A stretch of 8,966 nt of DNA from Bacillota bacterium (GTDB lineage: Bacteria; Bacillota; UBA994; UBA5500), in the NCBI GenBank assembly GCA_023436245.1, contig JAEZJZ010000088.1, forward strand, positions 1 to 8,966. Direction: 5' to 3'. Shown here piece after piece: positions 1 through 5,275 of the stretch. The notes beneath the pieces were generated by a model, which made no database searches, was not told where the DNA came from, and was given only the letters and a program-made list of their open reading frames with translations. Position numbers and translations under genes: made by a program. Position 1 is the stretch's first letter. Each line of letters begins with the position of its first letter.

Positions 1-26
1 CCCCCCCGCCGCCGCCCCCCGACAGG
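1..26. other. C-rich tract at the window edge
   Basis: The first 20 bases are only C and G, with long C-runs (G-runs on the gene strand). It could form a G-quadruplex on the minus strand, or it could simply be a low-complexity tract that is hard to sequence. No gene is visible here. Confidence 0.4.
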
Positions 27-98
27 CATGTCCATCCCGATCGAGGCATTCCTCGAGTTAGCGGGTCGCATGCATGCGACCCCTACGGGTGTGTCCCC
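27..98 (-). repeat. Dispersed palindromic repeat, copy 1
   Basis: The minus strand of 61-98 reads GGGGACACACCCGTAGGGG onward and matches copy 2 (3479-3516) at 37 of 38 bases. The inner part (63-82) is a perfect 20-base palindrome with arms GGGTCGCATG and CATGCGACCC. The rest (27-60) matches the second half of copy 2 (CTCGAGG, ATCGGGATGGACATG) with one short interior deletion. It lies downstream of atpE. Confidence 0.85.
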
Positions 99-101
99 CC
101 C

Positions 102-212
102 GATCGGGGACATTCCTCGGCATTCAGAATAGCTTCCTGCAGAGGTGTGTCAGGCCCGATCGGGGACATACCTTAGGCCCACAAGATGTGCTTCCTGCTA
201 AGGTGTGTCCCC
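102..212. repeat. Tandem hairpin units directly after atpE
   Basis: Two related units, offset by 56-58 bp, share GATCGGGGACAT, GCTTCCTGC and GGTGTGTC. The unit nearest atpE has 15-base arms (162-176 and 198-212, GGGGACATACCTTAG with CTAAGGTGTGTCCCC) that differ at one G-T position. The other (109-118 with 142-151) is weaker. Units are joined by CCGATCGG palindromes. The first arm begins eight bases after the atpE stop. There is no U-tract, so I read these as repeat elements that may protect the 3' end of the atpE message. Confidence 0.75.
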
Positions 213-220
213 TTTCCTCT

Positions 221-481
221 TTAGCCCCCGATAACGCCGCGGGCCAGACCGATCATGATGAACGCGATCACCAAGGAGTAGATACCGGTGGTTTCGGCAA
301 CAGCCTGACCGAGAATCATGGTCAGCGTGATCTTGCCTTGGGCCTCCGGCTGACGACCGACTGCCTCGGCGCCTTTACCGGCAGCATAACCCTGTCCAAT
401 ACCAGGGCCAAGGCCGGCGATCATGCCAATACCACCACCGAGTACGGCGAATGCGGCAACTGCAAAAGCGTTGTATTCCAT
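221..481 (-). CDS. atpE: F1Fo ATP synthase subunit c, predicted Na+-type
   Basis: This 86-residue proteolipid forms the membrane rotor ring of F1Fo ATP synthase. Two hydrophobic helices flank a polar loop with the conserved RQPE (residues 43-46). Helix 1 has GPGIGQGYAAGK with Q30. Helix 2 has V61, the ion-carrying E63, T64, T65 and Y68. These line up, with an offset of two, with the Na+ ligands of the Ilyobacter tartaricus c subunit (Q32, V63, E65, S66, T67, Y70); threonine in place of S66 keeps the hydroxyl ligand. H+-type c subunits such as that of Bacillus PS3 lack the helix-1 glutamine. Na+ coupling is therefore predicted but not proven. The ATG is preceded by AAAGGAGGGG at good spacing. 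The gene lies 74 bp downstream of atpB and is followed directly by a repeat array. Confidence 0.97.
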   Translation of the reverse strand: MEYNAFAVAAFAVLGGGIGMIAGLGPGIGQGYAAGKGAEAVGRQPEAQGKITLTMILGQAVAETTGIYSLVIAFIMIGLARGVIGG

Positions 482-555
482 TTCCTATTTCCCCTCCTTT
501 CGCAGGTAAGCTCGTGGCGTGGAGAGATGCGCGAAGTCGGCAACGACACGGCACC

Positions 556-1221
556 CTAATCCATAGCCAATGAAATGAAGACCATGGTAAGCAGTGAAAA
601 CACGAGAGTCTGCAGCACACCGGCAAACAGGTCAAAGTAGACATGCATCGGAACCGGCACCAGGATCGGCGCAGCCTGGTAGATCAACCCCATGATTACC
701 AGCCCACCGAAGATATTCCCGAAGAGACGGAATCCGAGTGAAACCGGCTTTGCCAGTTCACCGATGATGTTCATGGGCAAGAAGAGGGGAAATGGATCCA
801 GAAAGCCGCGCAGGTACTTCAGTATTCCCTTGCCCTTAATGGAAAAGAAGTTGATCGCGATGAATGTCATAATACCAAGCGCCAGCGTGGTGTTTACGTC
901 AGCTGTCGGTGGTCTGAGCAGGTTGAACGACCACACGCCGGCGGTGTTGGAAAGCAACAAGAAACCCATGATCGTGCCCACGTAGGGAACGAAACCGATT
1001 CCCTTCTCACCCATGATGAAGACCACAAAGTTGGTGAGCCCCTCCACAATCATCTCCAGCAAGTTCTGCCTACCCGCCGGTAGCCAACTGAACTTACGTG
1101 TTGAAATGAACGAAAACAGAATCAGGATCACCATTACCACCCACATGCTGACGATGGTCTCGTTGATTTCGATCGGACCAACCTTGAAGTAGACGGTCGG
1201 TGCCCTTAATAGCTCATCCAT
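556..1221 (-). CDS. atpB: F1Fo ATP synthase subunit a
   Basis: This 221-residue integral membrane stator subunit provides the ion half-channels next to the c ring. The family signature is clear: the segment GELAKPVSLGFRLFGNIFGG (residues 154-173) contains the essential arginine R165, and the last helix has FDLFAGVLQTLVFSLL with Q204. About five to six hydrophobic segments are visible, the first near residues 23-40. The reading frame stays open upstream to 1650, but that part overlaps atpI in another frame. I chose the ATG at 1221 because AAAGGAGGG lies about ten bases upstream and it leaves a five-base gap after the atpI stop. Length is normal for short bacterial a subunits. It lies in the order atpZ-atpI-atpB-atpE. 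Confidence 0.96.
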   Translation of the reverse strand: MDELLRAPTVYFKVGPIEINETIVSMWVVMVILILFSFISTRKFSWLPAGRQNLLEMIVEGLTNFVVFIMGEKGIGFVPYVGTIMGFLLLSNTAGVWSFNLLRPPTADVNTTLALGIMTFIAINFFSIKGKGILKYLRGFLDPFPLFLPMNIIGELAKPVSLGFRLFGNIFGGLVIMGLIYQAAPILVPVPMHVYFDLFAGVLQTLVFSLLTMVFISLAMD

Positions 1222-1226
1222 TCTCC

Positions 1227-1658
1227 TTATCCCTCCTTTCGTTCCCGCTTTTGGACCAGTTGACGGAGATAAGCGACCCCGCCTGCGGCAATTGCTGCAC
1301 GCACGGCGTAGCCGATAATCACGATTTTGACCAAGAACAAGCCAATGACGACTGCGGCGAAATTGAGCTCGGGCGTGAAATAGGCCGCAGCCAAAGATAG
1401 GGCGATCACGCCGTAACGAAGCAAATAGCGCAGGGCGGCGTAGGCTTCCGCCTGCTGCTTGTCCATTTGCACTGCTCTCTGCATTGAAGATGCTAAAGAG
1501 CCGAACTGCCAGAGGGCCAGTAGCGTGCCTACCAGCACCCCGAGCACGCTGGGCAAATCCCTGCCGAGCACAGCCATGATGACCATAAAGCCGGCCACCT
1601 TGAGCACGGCCAGACGGACAGACTGCAGCATTTCTGGTACAGAGCTCCATCTATCCAT
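1227..1658 (-). CDS. atpI: ATP synthase subunit I (AtpI family)
   Basis: The product is a 143-residue membrane protein with about four hydrophobic segments (roughly residues 18-32, 36-53, 80-95 and 98-118) and a basic C-terminal tail ending KRERKEG. Position between an AtpZ-like gene and atpB, length and topology identify it as the poorly conserved AtpI protein. In Propionigenium modestum, AtpI is known to help assemble the c ring. The frame stays open further upstream, but the ATG at 1658 has GGAGGAGG about eight bases upstream and overlaps the end of atpZ by eight bases, which suggests translational coupling. Residue-level family signatures are weak, so the call rests mainly on context and topology. 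Confidence 0.85.
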   Translation of the reverse strand: MDRWSSVPEMLQSVRLAVLKVAGFMVIMAVLGRDLPSVLGVLVGTLLALWQFGSLASSMQRAVQMDKQQAEAYAALRYLLRYGVIALSLAAAYFTPELNFAAVVIGLFLVKIVIIGYAVRAAIAAGGVAYLRQLVQKRERKEG

Positions 1659-1881
1659 CGCCAAAGCCTCCTCCATTGGAAAAGCCTCGTAACAAGAGCC
1701 GGTACACGACAATGAAACCGCCGACAACGCCAATCGACAAGCCAAGAACCGAGAACACGACTCCCCTGCCCGAGCGAGCATCCAGATAGGCCCCTCCCCA
1801 CCAACCAAGCCCAGCGCTGATCACGATCGTCAAGCCTACCTGTGCAACCAAGCCAAGGGCGTATAGAATCTGACGCCACAT
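1651..1881 (-). CDS. atpZ: AtpZ-like small membrane protein of the atp operon
   Basis: The product is a 76-residue protein with two transmembrane segments (about residues 7-29 and 40-62) joined by a loop containing WGGAYLDARSG. This matches the AtpZ/AtpI-like 'ATPase gene 1' family (PF09527), usually the first gene of Bacillota atp operons. AtpZ proteins have been linked to Mg2+/Ca2+ uptake and to assembly of the synthase. An in-frame TTG lies at 1908, but the ATG at 1881 is preferred: it begins MWRQILYALG and has AAGGTG about six bases upstream, inside the longer frame. It overlaps atpI by eight bases. The gene follows a long gap after wecB, so an operon promoter may lie in that gap. Confidence 0.85.
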   Translation of the reverse strand: MWRQILYALGLVAQVGLTIVISAGLGWWGGAYLDARSGRGVVFSVLGLSIGVVGGFIVVYRLLLRGFSNGGGFGDG

Positions 1882-2029
1882 CTCTATCACCTTGCTTATT
1901 GTTGCCAATTGCGCTGGCAGGTAGCCACGCGCGCCTTACCCTCGGGCCTCACACACTGCCCATTTCCATCTCCTGAAAAGGAACATGAACAGCAGCCCCG
2001 CTGGGACGGGGTTGCCAGATGCGCAAAGG

Positions 2030-2070
2030 TATTGTATACAAAATACTGTGCGATCTACATAACAATGATA
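2030..2070 (-). promoter_or_regulatory. Possible atp operon promoter or operator in an AT-rich stretch
   Basis: On the minus strand, TATACA (2038-2033) overlaps the ten-base palindrome TTGTATACAA (2032-2041). The best -35-like hexamer, TTGTTA (2065-2060), is 21 bases away, too far for a standard sigma-A promoter. The palindrome resembles operators of GntR-family repressors, but that is only a resemblance. The case rests on AT-richness and on position upstream of atpZ, so this is tentative. Confidence 0.25.
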
Positions 2071-2215
2071 ATTCGACTCAGTTCGACTGTTTCCTTCAAT
2101 GTGAAAAAACTAACTAATGCGTCGCGCCACAGATCGCTGGTCTGTATGGCTCACGCTGGAGATAGCTCCCGCAACATGCGAGAGCGTTCAAGAAGCCGAT
2201 TTCCTTGGGTTCGTA

Positions 2216-2237
2216 GCACCACAGCATGCTGTGGTGC
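2216..2237. repeat. Perfect 22-bp loopless palindrome
   Basis: Arms GCACCACAGCA and TGCTGTGGTGC meet at a GCATGC centre with no spacer. It lies downstream of wecB, seven bases from a second palindrome. It could form a hairpin in RNA from either strand or a cruciform in DNA. No U-tract follows on the minus strand, so it is a poor match to a standard terminator. Confidence 0.85.
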
Positions 2238-2244
2238 CGGGCTC

Positions 2245-2262
2245 GGCTCGGCATGCCGAGCC
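2245..2262. repeat. Perfect 18-bp loopless palindrome, part of a dispersed element
   Basis: Arms GGCTCGGCA and TGCCGAGCC are centred on GCATGC. Half of this palindrome begins the 41-base element at 2251-2291 that recurs at 8926-8966. The last twelve bases of the window match its left-centre part, so the other copy is probably also palindromic beyond the window edge. Confidence 0.85.
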
Positions 2263-2291
2263 TCTACGCAGCACAAATTGAACAGTCTCGC
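2251..2291 (+). repeat. Dispersed 41-bp element, copy 1
   Basis: Compared with the minus strand of 8926-8966 it matches at 36 of 41 positions without gaps, including GCATGCCGAGCC at the start and TGAACAGTCTCGC at the end. It lies just downstream of the wecB stop codon, in the opposite orientation to the other copy. The function is unknown. Confidence 0.8.
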
Positions 2292-2313
2292 TCGCGGGTC
2301 CGCACGACTCACC

Positions 2314-3456
2314 CTAGAGGTAATCGGCTGGCCGCGCTGACGAAAAGCCATAGTAGTGCTCAATTGCTGCCACGATGCGCAGAGAAGCCTGTCCATCACC
2401 GTAGGGGTTCCTCGCCTGAGACATCGCCCGATAGGCCTCTGCAGCGTCAAACAGCGATCTGCCAGCCTGGTAGATCGCATCCTCTGCGACACCCACTACC
2501 TTTACTGTCCCCGCGGCAACCGCCTCGGGTCGCTCAGTGACCGTGCGCACAACTAAGACCGGCTTTCCGAGCGAAGGCGCCTCTTCTTGCAGACCGCCAG
2601 AGTCAGAAATGCAGAAGAAAGAGCGAGCCACGAGGTTATGATAATCGGCTGTGTCCAGCGGATCAATCAGGTGCACCTGAGCAACGTCGCCCAGCTCGGC
2701 AAACACTGTCTCGCGAACCACAGGATTGAGGTGCACCGGAAAAATCACCTGGGTATCAACATGCTCTGCCAGCAGTCGCTTGATTGCCCGGCAGGCGGCG
2801 GCGATGGGCTCACCCCAGTTTTCACGCCGATGTAATTCTACCACTATGGTTCTCCGAGATAAATCAATTTGCGCTAAGTCAGAGCTGGCGAACTGATGGT
2901 CTGCCTTGACGGTGGTTTTGAGTGCGTCAATGGCTGTATTTCCGGTCACAAAGATGTCGGCGGCGTTAATCCCTTCGCGCAGGAGATTGTCCCGCGAGAC
3001 CGAGGTAGGCGCAAAGTGCAGGTCTGCCAATGCCCCGGTCAGGCGCCGATTCAGCTCCTCGGGGAATGGAAAGTACTTGTCGAAAGTGCGTAGTCCAGCT
3101 TCGACGTGCCCAACTGCAATCTGCTCATAGAAAGCGGCTATCGAGCCGGCAAAGGTGGTGAGGGTGTCACCGTGCACCAGCACCAAGTCTGGCCGCTCAG
3201 CCTGCAGCACCTGCTCCAAACCCTGCAGGGCCCTTCTCAGGGTGCCATTCAAACCCTGGCGCACCTGCATGATGTCAAGATCGTACTCAGGGCGCAGGGA
3301 AAAGAGCTGCAGCACCTGATCCAGCATTTGGCGATGCTGCGCGGTGACGCAAGTCACCACCTGCAGATGAGCACTCTGCTCCAACGCCTTGACCACCGGG
3401 GCCATTTTCACGGCCTCGGGACGGGTACCGAAGATAGCCATGACCTTGCGGGACAT
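2314..3456 (-). CDS. wecB: UDP-N-acetylglucosamine 2-epimerase (non-hydrolysing)
   Basis: The 380-residue cytoplasmic enzyme interconverts UDP-GlcNAc and UDP-ManNAc, supplying ManNAc units for wall teichoic acid linkage, capsule or other surface glycans. The family signatures appear in order: FGTRPEAVKMAP (residues 9-20, with R12 and K17), VTAQHRQMLDQ, HGDTLTT, GHVEAGLRT, FPEELNRRLTG, HRRENWGEP and the late SDSGGLQEEAPSLGKPVLVVR followed by TERPEAV. Length is normal. The frame opens upstream to 3486, but the ATG at 3456 has AAGGAGG about eight bases upstream and gives the standard N-terminus. It is preceded by a good promoter and a repeat-filled leader, so it can be transcribed independently of the HD-GYP gene. 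The usual partner transferase (WecA/TagO) is absent from this window. Confidence 0.96.
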   Translation of the reverse strand: MSRKVMAIFGTRPEAVKMAPVVKALEQSAHLQVVTCVTAQHRQMLDQVLQLFSLRPEYDLDIMQVRQGLNGTLRRALQGLEQVLQAERPDLVLVHGDTLTTFAGSIAAFYEQIAVGHVEAGLRTFDKYFPFPEELNRRLTGALADLHFAPTSVSRDNLLREGINAADIFVTGNTAIDALKTTVKADHQFASSDLAQIDLSRRTIVVELHRRENWGEPIAAACRAIKRLLAEHVDTQVIFPVHLNPVVRETVFAELGDVAQVHLIDPLDTADYHNLVARSFFCISDSGGLQEEAPSLGKPVLVVRTVTERPEAVAAGTVKVVGVAEDAIYQAGRSLFDAAEAYRAMSQARNPYGDGQASLRIVAAIEHYYGFSSARPADYL

Positions 3457-3478
3457 GGAATCGCCTCCTTTTTGGTAT

Positions 3479-3558
3479 GGGGACACACCCGTAGGGGTCG
3501 CATGAATGCGACCCGCGTTTCGTGGGCTCGAGGTATGTCCCCAATCGGGATGGACTTG
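3479..3558 (+). repeat. Dispersed palindromic repeat, copy 2
   Basis: Terminal arms GGGGACACACC (3479-3489) and GGTATGTCCCC (3532-3542) pair at ten of eleven positions. Inside is a second hairpin with nine-base arms GGGTCGCAT/ATGCGACCC (3495-3514) and a two-base loop. The core at 3483-3516 matches copy 1 (61-94, opposite strand) at 33 of 34 bases. The downstream part (CTCGAGG..ATG.., then TCGGGATGGAC) also matches copy 1. It lies in the wecB leader and ends about nine bases upstream of the Shine-Dalgarno. It resembles REP/BIME-type elements. Confidence 0.85.
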
Positions 3559-3583
3559 AAACGGGGGGGACTGTCCCTGCGTT

Positions 3584-3652
3584 TCACACCCGTAGGGGTC
3601 GTATCAATGCGAACCGCCGGCAAACGACATGTCCCACACCTCGGGTGGACAT
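3584..3652 (+). repeat. Dispersed palindromic repeat, copy 3 (diverged)
   Basis: The core at 3584-3617 matches copy 2 at 30 of 34 bases (CACCCGTAGGGGTCG is shared), and the downstream part keeps ATGTCCC and CGGGTGGACAT. Several changes weaken the inner stem (GTATCAATGCGAACC), so this copy looks degenerate. It is in the same orientation as copy 2, about 105 bp away, and is near the 5' end of the predicted wecB transcript. Confidence 0.75.
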
Positions 3653-3668
3653 ATTCTCCAACACGGCT

Positions 3669-3697
3669 ATTCTATCGGGGGCAGGGGGCGGTGTCAA
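3669..3697 (-). promoter_or_regulatory. Sigma-A-type promoter upstream of wecB
   Basis: On the minus strand a perfect -35 TTGACA (3697-3692) is followed by a 17-base spacer and a -10 TAGAAT (3674-3669), five of six matches to TATAAT. Transcription would start near 3662, giving a leader of about 200 bases before the wecB ATG at 3456. It lies just after the HD-GYP terminator hairpin, which fits a transcription unit boundary. The spacer is very C-rich. Confidence 0.8.
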
Positions 3698-3721
3698 ACA
3701 CTCGGCGGCTTGCCAGCTCCG

Positions 3722-3760
3722 CAAGAAACGGGAGGCATTGCCGCACCAGCATAGCCTCCC
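3722..3760 (-). terminator. Probable terminator of the HD-GYP gene
   Basis: On the minus strand, GGGAGGC (3760-3754) pairs with GCCTCCC (3736-3730). The stem extends by TGC/GCA after a two-by-two internal loop. The T-rich tail GTTTCTT follows. It lies about 14 bases downstream of the HD-GYP stop codon and upstream of the wecB promoter. The tail is interrupted by G and C, so efficiency is uncertain. Confidence 0.65.
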
Positions 3761-3774
3761 CCGGTTGAGCTTGT

Positions 3775-5103
3775 TCAGTTGTCCTGCCCCCCGTTATCCT
3801 GGGAGATCGAGAGCCTGGCCACGGAGGCGCCGGCGGGTATGGCCTGTGGCAAATGCAGTTCTGGAACCCGGTCAAGAAAGTGAGCGCCAAAATGCCTGAG
3901 CATGGCCTGGACTACCTCCGGATCGAACTGGGTTCCACTGTGAGCTCGCAACTCTGCCACGGCAGCAGCCTCGGTCAAGGCGCGTCGGTAGGGACGATCA
4001 GTGGTCATGGCGTCAAAGGCGTCGGCACAAGCGATGATTCGTGCCTCCAGAGAAATGGCATCCCGCTTCAAGCCTTGCGGATAGCCCCTGCCATCATAGC
4101 GCTCGTGGTGTTGCCCCACGATCTCCGCGATGCGGGCAAGCTGGGGGTTGGCGGAAAGAATCTGCTGGCTCTTCTTGGGGTGCTCCTGCACCAGCCGGAA
4201 CTCGTCATCGGTCAGGGAACCGGCCTTCTGGAGCACACTGTCTGGCACCGCAATTTTGCCAATGTCATGCAGCTTGGAGGCAACAGCGATATCGCTGATC
4301 ACGCCGGAGGGAAGATGCAGTTGCTCCGCTATGGCTTGTGCATGGCGAGCAACCCGCGCGGAATGGTTTCGGGTATATGCGTCCTTGGCGTCAATGGCGG
4401 CGATCAGCGACTCGGCAGAAAGGGCCTTGCCGATGGCGCCACCAACCACGTTCGCCTGCACCATCAGCTTGGAATAGGCCAGATAGATGGCTATCGCAGT
4501 GCCTCCCAGACCAATATAGTTGCCGATCAGAACGCAGATTGCCCCCTGCGCGAGGTTATCCATGTAGGTGGGGATAATTGGTGCATAGTATGTATTCCAG
4601 AACACGGGCCACGTCCCCTCGCCATTAGCAACCTTCATTGCCGACACGAGGATCAGGTTGACGACGATGAAAACGCAGATCGCGAGAACATGGGCCAACA
4701 CGGTGTAGGGCAGTCGCCCACCTCCCCAGGCGTTGACGGAAGTGAAGACCAGGTTGGCCGATGAGGCATAGACTATGCGCTGGGCTGTGTTGAACAGCTT
4801 GCCGGATGCCCCCTTCCACCGGGGTATCGTCCAAAAAATCACGGGTAGCAGGGCCCATGAACCAAACTGCAGGGTGGTCACATAGAGCAGCATCGGCGCG
4901 GGCGAGAAACTTCCCGCTGGTCCGAGGCTGATGCGCTTCGTCTCAATATGCACAGCGGTAATGCTCAGAAGCACCAGGGCGATGACTCCGGTAAAAGTGA
5001 GCTGGTTCAGATAGACCCGATCCCGCCAAAGCAGAGCCATTCCGAGGGCCGAAGACCCGATGACGATAGTACCTCGCCACACCAGGAGTCTCAGGTTGTT
5101 CAT
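3775..5103 (-). CDS. Membrane-anchored HD-GYP domain protein (predicted c-di-GMP phosphodiesterase)
   Basis: The 442-residue product has a membrane sensor of about six hydrophobic segments (residues 10-215) followed by a full HD-GYP domain (about 225-410). The catalytic features are intact: H247 in the TRNHSARV helix, the metal-binding HDIGK (H279, D280), H308, and HHERYDGRGYP (332-342), which is the GYP signature. Enzymes of this family degrade cyclic di-GMP, so this one probably lowers c-di-GMP in response to an unknown membrane or extracellular signal. I do not recognise the sensor. The ATG at 5103 is chosen because GGGAGGAG lies eight bases upstream. An alternative ATG at 5199 would add 32 residues but has a poorer site. 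It stands between pyrimidine salvage genes and wecB, with hairpins on both sides, so it may be its own unit. Confidence 0.93.
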   Translation of the reverse strand: MNNLRLLVWRGTIVIGSSALGMALLWRDRVYLNQLTFTGVIALVLLSITAVHIETKRISLGPAGSFSPAPMLLYVTTLQFGSWALLPVIFWTIPRWKGASGKLFNTAQRIVYASSANLVFTSVNAWGGGRLPYTVLAHVLAICVFIVVNLILVSAMKVANGEGTWPVFWNTYYAPIIPTYMDNLAQGAICVLIGNYIGLGGTAIAIYLAYSKLMVQANVVGGAIGKALSAESLIAAIDAKDAYTRNHSARVARHAQAIAEQLHLPSGVISDIAVASKLHDIGKIAVPDSVLQKAGSLTDDEFRLVQEHPKKSQQILSANPQLARIAEIVGQHHERYDGRGYPQGLKRDAISLEARIIACADAFDAMTTDRPYRRALTEAAAVAELRAHSGTQFDPEVVQAMLRHFGAHFLDRVPELHLPQAIPAGASVARLSISQDNGGQDN

Positions 5104-5236
5104 GAGCAGCACTCCTCCCGCCAGCCATGGCGACATACTTGTGCACATGGACATGTTTTCGACACCGGGTAGCAAAAAACCTGTCGGAATGAGTAACATT
5201 CTGGCACTAGCCTCTCCTAACAGCTGGCGCCCAAGC

Positions 5237-5275
5237 AGCAAAGAGGAGACTTCCTCTGGAAGTCTCCTCTTTGCT
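5237..5275 (-). terminator. Strong 18-bp hairpin at the comEB stop codon
   Basis: A perfect inverted repeat with a three-base loop: minus-strand arms AGCAAAGAGGAGACTTCC and its complement. The comEB stop TAG (5276-5274) overlaps the base of the 5' arm. No U-tract follows (GCTTGGGC comes next). It may therefore be an inefficient terminator, a 3'-end stabiliser for the upstream message, or a structure limiting read-through into the HD-GYP gene. Confidence 0.6.

Larger units (their letters stand above)
1882..2313. other. Long intergenic region between wecB and the atp operon
   Basis: I see no credible gene in these 432 bases. In minus-strand order the region holds a 41-base element shared with the window end (2251-2291), two perfect palindromes (2245-2262 and 2216-2237), and an imperfect hairpin (arms 2165-2173 and 2177-2185). 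Next is an AT-rich stretch (about 2030-2115) containing TTGTATACAA, then a small hairpin (1996-2011, CCCCG arms). The palindromes could end the wecB transcript, but none carries a clear U-tract. The AT-rich stretch is the likeliest place for an atp promoter. Confidence 0.7.
3457..3774. other. Intergenic region: wecB promoter, repeat-bearing leader, upstream terminator
   Basis: This 318-base stretch has no credible gene. In minus-strand order it contains a terminator-like hairpin after the HD-GYP gene (3722-3760), a consensus promoter (3669-3697) and two tandem copies of a palindromic repeat (3584-3652 and 3479-3558). It ends with the wecB ribosome binding site. Overlapping plus-strand open frames are shadows of wecB and the repeats. 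Confidence 0.8.

Noticed and set aside
74..559. A 161-codon plus-strand open frame
   Set aside because: It covers the repeat array and is antisense to atpE, which is an unmistakable gene.
1909..2340. A 143-codon plus-strand open frame in the wecB-atpZ gap
   Set aside because: It runs through palindromes and the AT-rich segment, overlaps the wecB end, has no recognisable domain and no good ribosome site.
27..3652. Composite transposon bounded by inverted repeats
   Set aside because: The inverted repeat copies enclose core housekeeping genes in conserved order, with no transposase and no visible target duplication.
3106..3768. A 220-codon plus-strand open frame
   Set aside because: Most of it is antisense to wecB and the rest crosses the two palindromic repeats and the wecB promoter.
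5104..5273. Longer N-terminus for the HD-GYP protein (ATG at 5199) or a separate promoter
   Set aside because: The 5199 start has a Shine-Dalgarno too far away and adds an untypical segment; the 5103 start has an ideal site. No convincing promoter hexamers were seen here.
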